DNA of 8,046 nucleotides, taken from contig DGEZ01000111.1 in NCBI GenBank assembly GCA_002391425.1, positions 1 to 8,046 of the forward strand, written 5' to 3'. Made by a program: the position numbers and the translations under genes. Each line of letters begins with the position of its first letter. Position 1 is the first letter of the stretch. This stretch comes from Micrococcales bacterium UBA3913. Its GTDB lineage: Bacteria; Actinomycetota; Actinomycetes; Actinomycetales; Microbacteriaceae. Under the pieces are notes generated by a model. That model saw only the letters and a program-made list of their open reading frames with translations. It had not been told where the DNA came from and did not search any database. This document shows, in pieces, positions 6,087-8,046 of this stretch.

Positions 6087-6666
6087 TCACACACACTCGG
6101 AGGCCAGCCGCACCGCTGCAGACAGGTATCCGCCGCCGAACAGGTACGCATGCAGAATGACGAGGCAGAGCTCGTGCAGCGAGACGCGTTCCTGCCACCT
6201 CGCCGCTAAGGCAGAGACCGCGTCGTACCCGGCGTACACCTGGTCAACGTACGGAAACCCAAACACCCGCAGCGCGGCGAGATCCGTTTCGGCGTGTCCC
6301 CCGTGCGCCATCGGGTCGATCTCGGTGACCCCAGTCGGGCCGCCGTCGTAGAGCGCATTCCCCGTCCAGAGGTCCCCGTGTAGCCGCGCAACCTCATGTC
6401 CAGCACGGCGCACCAACGCTGGCTGCTCGGCGGTGAAATCCCCGGCCGCGACGCGGGCGATCACACGGGTGAGAACCTGCAGGTCCGCCCCCGCGAGCAT
6501 CCCGGTATCGTGCAACCTGCGCGCGAAAACGTCGATGCGCTGTGCGGCATAAAACTCCCCCCAGCTGCCGGGCGCATCGCTTTCGTCCAGGATCAGCGTC
6601 GGCCAGCCAGGCGAGGCCCGCCGCCTCCCCCAGAAGGTAGCCCGTTGTCTTCCGGAATGCGCGCAC
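6087..6666 (-). pseudogene. Fructosamine/ketosamine-3-kinase family protein, internally deleted and frameshifted
   Basis: Family members phosphorylate sugar-protein adducts (deglycation) and are usually about 250-290 residues. Here the N-terminal signature FRKTTGYLLGEAAGLAWLADA is read from GTG 6666, directly after the era stop. From about 6600-6590 the family match continues only in another frame, resuming at LILDESDAPGSWGEFYAAQ and running through HGDLWTGN, TEIDPMAHGGHAETDLA and FGGGY to the stop at 6087. The phosphotransfer His-Gly-Asp and the metal-binding Asp regions are therefore intact, but the block expected between WLADA and SWGEFYA, which carries most of the ATP-binding N-lobe, is reduced to about a dozen residues. 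A deletion not divisible by three explains both the missing block and the frame change. I estimate at least 60 residues lost. Neither fragment should be an active kinase. The longer open frame starting inside era is not a credible gene start. Confidence 0.85.
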
Positions 6667-7566
6667 TCAGAAACCCAGTCTGCCGAGCTCCTTCGGCGAG
6701 CTCTGCCAATTGCTGCGCACGGCCACATGCAGTTTCAGGAACACGCGCGTGCCGAGCATGTCCTCCACCGAGCGCCGCGCCGACTGCCCGATAGAGCGCA
6801 ACATCGACCCCTGACGACCGATGATGATTCCCTTCTGGCTGTCCCGCTCCACGACGATCGTCGCGTACACATCCGTGAGGGACCCGTCCGGCCGAGGAGA
6901 GACTTCGTCCACAACGACCGCCACCGAGTGCGGCAACTCGTCCTCAACGAGCTCCAGCACCGATTCGCGGATCAGTTCGGAGATGCGAACGTCCCGGCGT
7001 TCGTCCGTGTGCTGCCCGGGTTCATACAGGCGCGGGGATGCGGGCAGCACCCTCACCAAAAGGTCCGTCAGCGCCGACACGTTCTCCCCGCCCACACTCG
7101 ATACCGGGATGATTTCCGCCCACTCCCGCAACTGGGAAGCCTCGAGGAGCACCTGGGCGAGCCTGCTGCGGCTCACCGTCTCCGACTTGGTGACGATCGC
7201 GATGAGGGTCGCCTGCGGGTATTTGTCGAGTTCCGCGTTGATGTACCTGTCCCCAGGACCGATCTTCTCATCGGCGGGCAGGCACAGACCAATCACGTCC
7301 ACATCGGCCAAGGTGGCCTGCACCACATCGTTCAGGCGCTCCCCCAGCAGCGTGCGGGGCCGGTGGATGCCCGGCGTGTCCACGAGCACGATCTGCCCGT
7401 CCTCCCGGTCGACGATCCCGCGAATGGCGTGTCGGGTCGTCTGCGGACGGCTGGAGGTGATCGCAATCTTCTCCCCCACGAGGGCGTTCGTCAAGGTCGA
7501 CTTGCCCACGTTGGGGCGGCCCACGAACGAGACGAATCCGGCATGGAATTCTGCGTCTGCTGTCAC
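6667..7566 (-). CDS. era: GTPase Era (small-subunit ribosome assembly)
   Basis: Era binds GTP and the 3' end of 16S rRNA and helps mature the 30S subunit. The 299-residue length is normal. The G domain shows G1 GRPNVGKST (16-24), the TTRH switch segment (43-46), G3 DTPG (63-66), G4 as TKSE (126-129) and G5 SSVGG (156-160). The C-terminal KH domain has GIIIGRQGSMLRSIG (246-260), followed by FLKLHVAVRSNW, the usual Era ending. G4 is NKxD in most GTPases; Thr for Asn is familiar in actinobacterial Era, but Glu in place of the guanine-specifying Asp is unusual. The GTG start at 7566 overlaps the stop of the CorC-type gene (GTGA), with GAGGAGG 7 nt upstream, so the two are translationally coupled. 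The broken kinase begins directly after its stop. Confidence 0.98.
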   Translation of the reverse strand: MTADAEFHAGFVSFVGRPNVGKSTLTNALVGEKIAITSSRPQTTRHAIRGIVDREDGQIVLVDTPGIHRPRTLLGERLNDVVQATLADVDVIGLCLPADEKIGPGDRYINAELDKYPQATLIAIVTKSETVSRSRLAQVLLEASQLREWAEIIPVSSVGGENVSALTDLLVRVLPASPRLYEPGQHTDERRDVRISELIRESVLELVEDELPHSVAVVVDEVSPRPDGSLTDVYATIVVERDSQKGIIIGRQGSMLRSIGQSARRSVEDMLGTRVFLKLHVAVRSNWQSSPKELGRLGF

Positions 7567-8046
7567 GACGATGCCTCCTCGGCGTGGTCGCCCGCCGCCG
7601 GCGCGCGCGAGACGATGAGGCTCTGGATGCGCCCCGTCTGCTGATCGACCACATCGGCAATCAGATCGAGCCCCGACACGGTGACTGTCGCTCGGGGCGT
7701 GGCCATCTTGCCGAACGCCTTCTGGAAGAGTCCGCCGACAGAATCGACGTCTTCGTCCTCCACATCCAGGTCGAACAGCTCGCCGATCTCGTCCAGCCCG
7801 AGGCGTGCCGACACCCGGTAGCGTCCCCCGCCCAGGTCGATCACCTCTTCTGCATCGTGGTCGGATTCATCCGAAATGGAGCCGAGTAGCTCTTCGATGA
7901 CGTCCTCCATCGTGGCCAGGCCTGCGACGCCGCCGTACTCGTCGATGACGATCGCGAGGTGAACGGATCGTTCCCGCATCAGGCGCATGACGTGGTCGAG
8001 GGAGAGCGACTCCGGCACGAACAGGCCCGGCCGGATGCGATCCCGC
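7563..8046 (-). CDS. CorC/HlyC (CNNM-type) family protein, C-terminal 160 residues, cut by the window edge
   Basis: The frame stays open to the right edge, so the gene begins outside the window. What is visible is the end of a CBS-domain pair (RPGLFVPESLSLD, then VHLAIVIDEYGGVAGLATMEDVIEELLG, the signature of this family) and the CorC_HlyC C-terminal domain from about EEVIDLGGGRYRVSARLGLDE to the stop. Family members have an N-terminal membrane domain (DUF21/CNNM) linked to Mg2+ or Co2+ efflux; that part is not seen, so membership of the full-length type is inferred. The common hemolysin naming is historical. In actinobacteria this gene typically sits with ybeY and phoH upstream and era downstream. 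The 4-nt overlap with era agrees with that arrangement. Confidence 0.92.
   Translation of the reverse strand, partial: RDRIRPGLFVPESLSLDHVMRLMRERSVHLAIVIDEYGGVAGLATMEDVIEELLGSISDESDHDAEEVIDLGGGRYRVSARLGLDEIGELFDLDVEDEDVDSVGGLFQKAFGKMATPRATVTVSGLDLIADVVDQQTGRIQSLIVSRAPAAGDHAEEASS
7574..7580 (-). promoter_or_regulatory. Ribosome-binding site of era
   Basis: GAGGAGG lies 7 nt before the GTG at 7566 and within the last codons of the CorC-type gene. It fixes the GTG as the era start. Confidence 0.8.

Noticed and set aside
5434..6351. A 305-codon plus-strand frame across the membrane protein and kinase remnant
   Set aside because: It spans two minus-strand genes and the leuA promoter region, has low-complexity composition, and lacks any recognisable motif.
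6087..6728. A functional 213-residue kinase starting inside era
   Set aside because: The first 40 or so residues are era sequence read in another frame; the genuine N-terminal kinase signature lies in a different frame from 6666.
6727..7644. A 305-codon open frame on the plus strand opposite era
   Set aside because: It lies opposite a clearly conserved gene, is rich in Arg, His and Gln as expected of antisense GC-rich frames, and shows no domain.

Overview
The window reads as chromosomal DNA from a high-GC actinobacterium, most likely a member of the Micrococcales. This rests on the GC-rich codon use, frequent GTG starts, 4-nt GTGA gene overlaps, a CorC/HlyC-era gene pair, and a LeuA of the long mycobacterial type. 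The genus is not determined. Every gene is on the minus strand, so transcription runs from high to low coordinates. No gene-free stretch exceeds about 210 nt, and I see no tRNA, rRNA, CRISPR array or insertion sequence.

Right to left. A CorC/HlyC-family protein (C-terminal part, cut by the window edge) overlaps era by 4 nt. Directly after the era stop lies a fructosamine/ketosamine kinase gene that has lost an internal block and changes frame, so it is a pseudogene. A small four-helix membrane protein of unknown function follows. Next comes leuA (2-isopropylmalate synthase), preceded by an unannotated 14-codon leader peptide with four consecutive Leu codons and two mutually exclusive hairpins, one of which buries part of the leuA ribosome-binding site. 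This looks like a translational attenuator. leuA ends in a strong 15-bp hairpin terminator.

Left of leuA is a tight four-gene run: a class A beta-lactamase-like serine hydrolase broken by a 9-G tract, a stand-alone class I glutamine amidotransferase (4-nt overlap), a DmpA-type (S58) aminopeptidase, and a membrane dipeptidase (M19) that runs off the left edge. Three of the four are families that act on D-amino-acid-containing peptides or beta-lactam-like rings, so the run may be a D-peptide scavenging or detoxifying operon; this is inference. GC drops from roughly 65-75% in most sampled lines on the right to roughly 45-60% left of about 2500 (hand counts on sample lines), so the left three genes may have been acquired separately.
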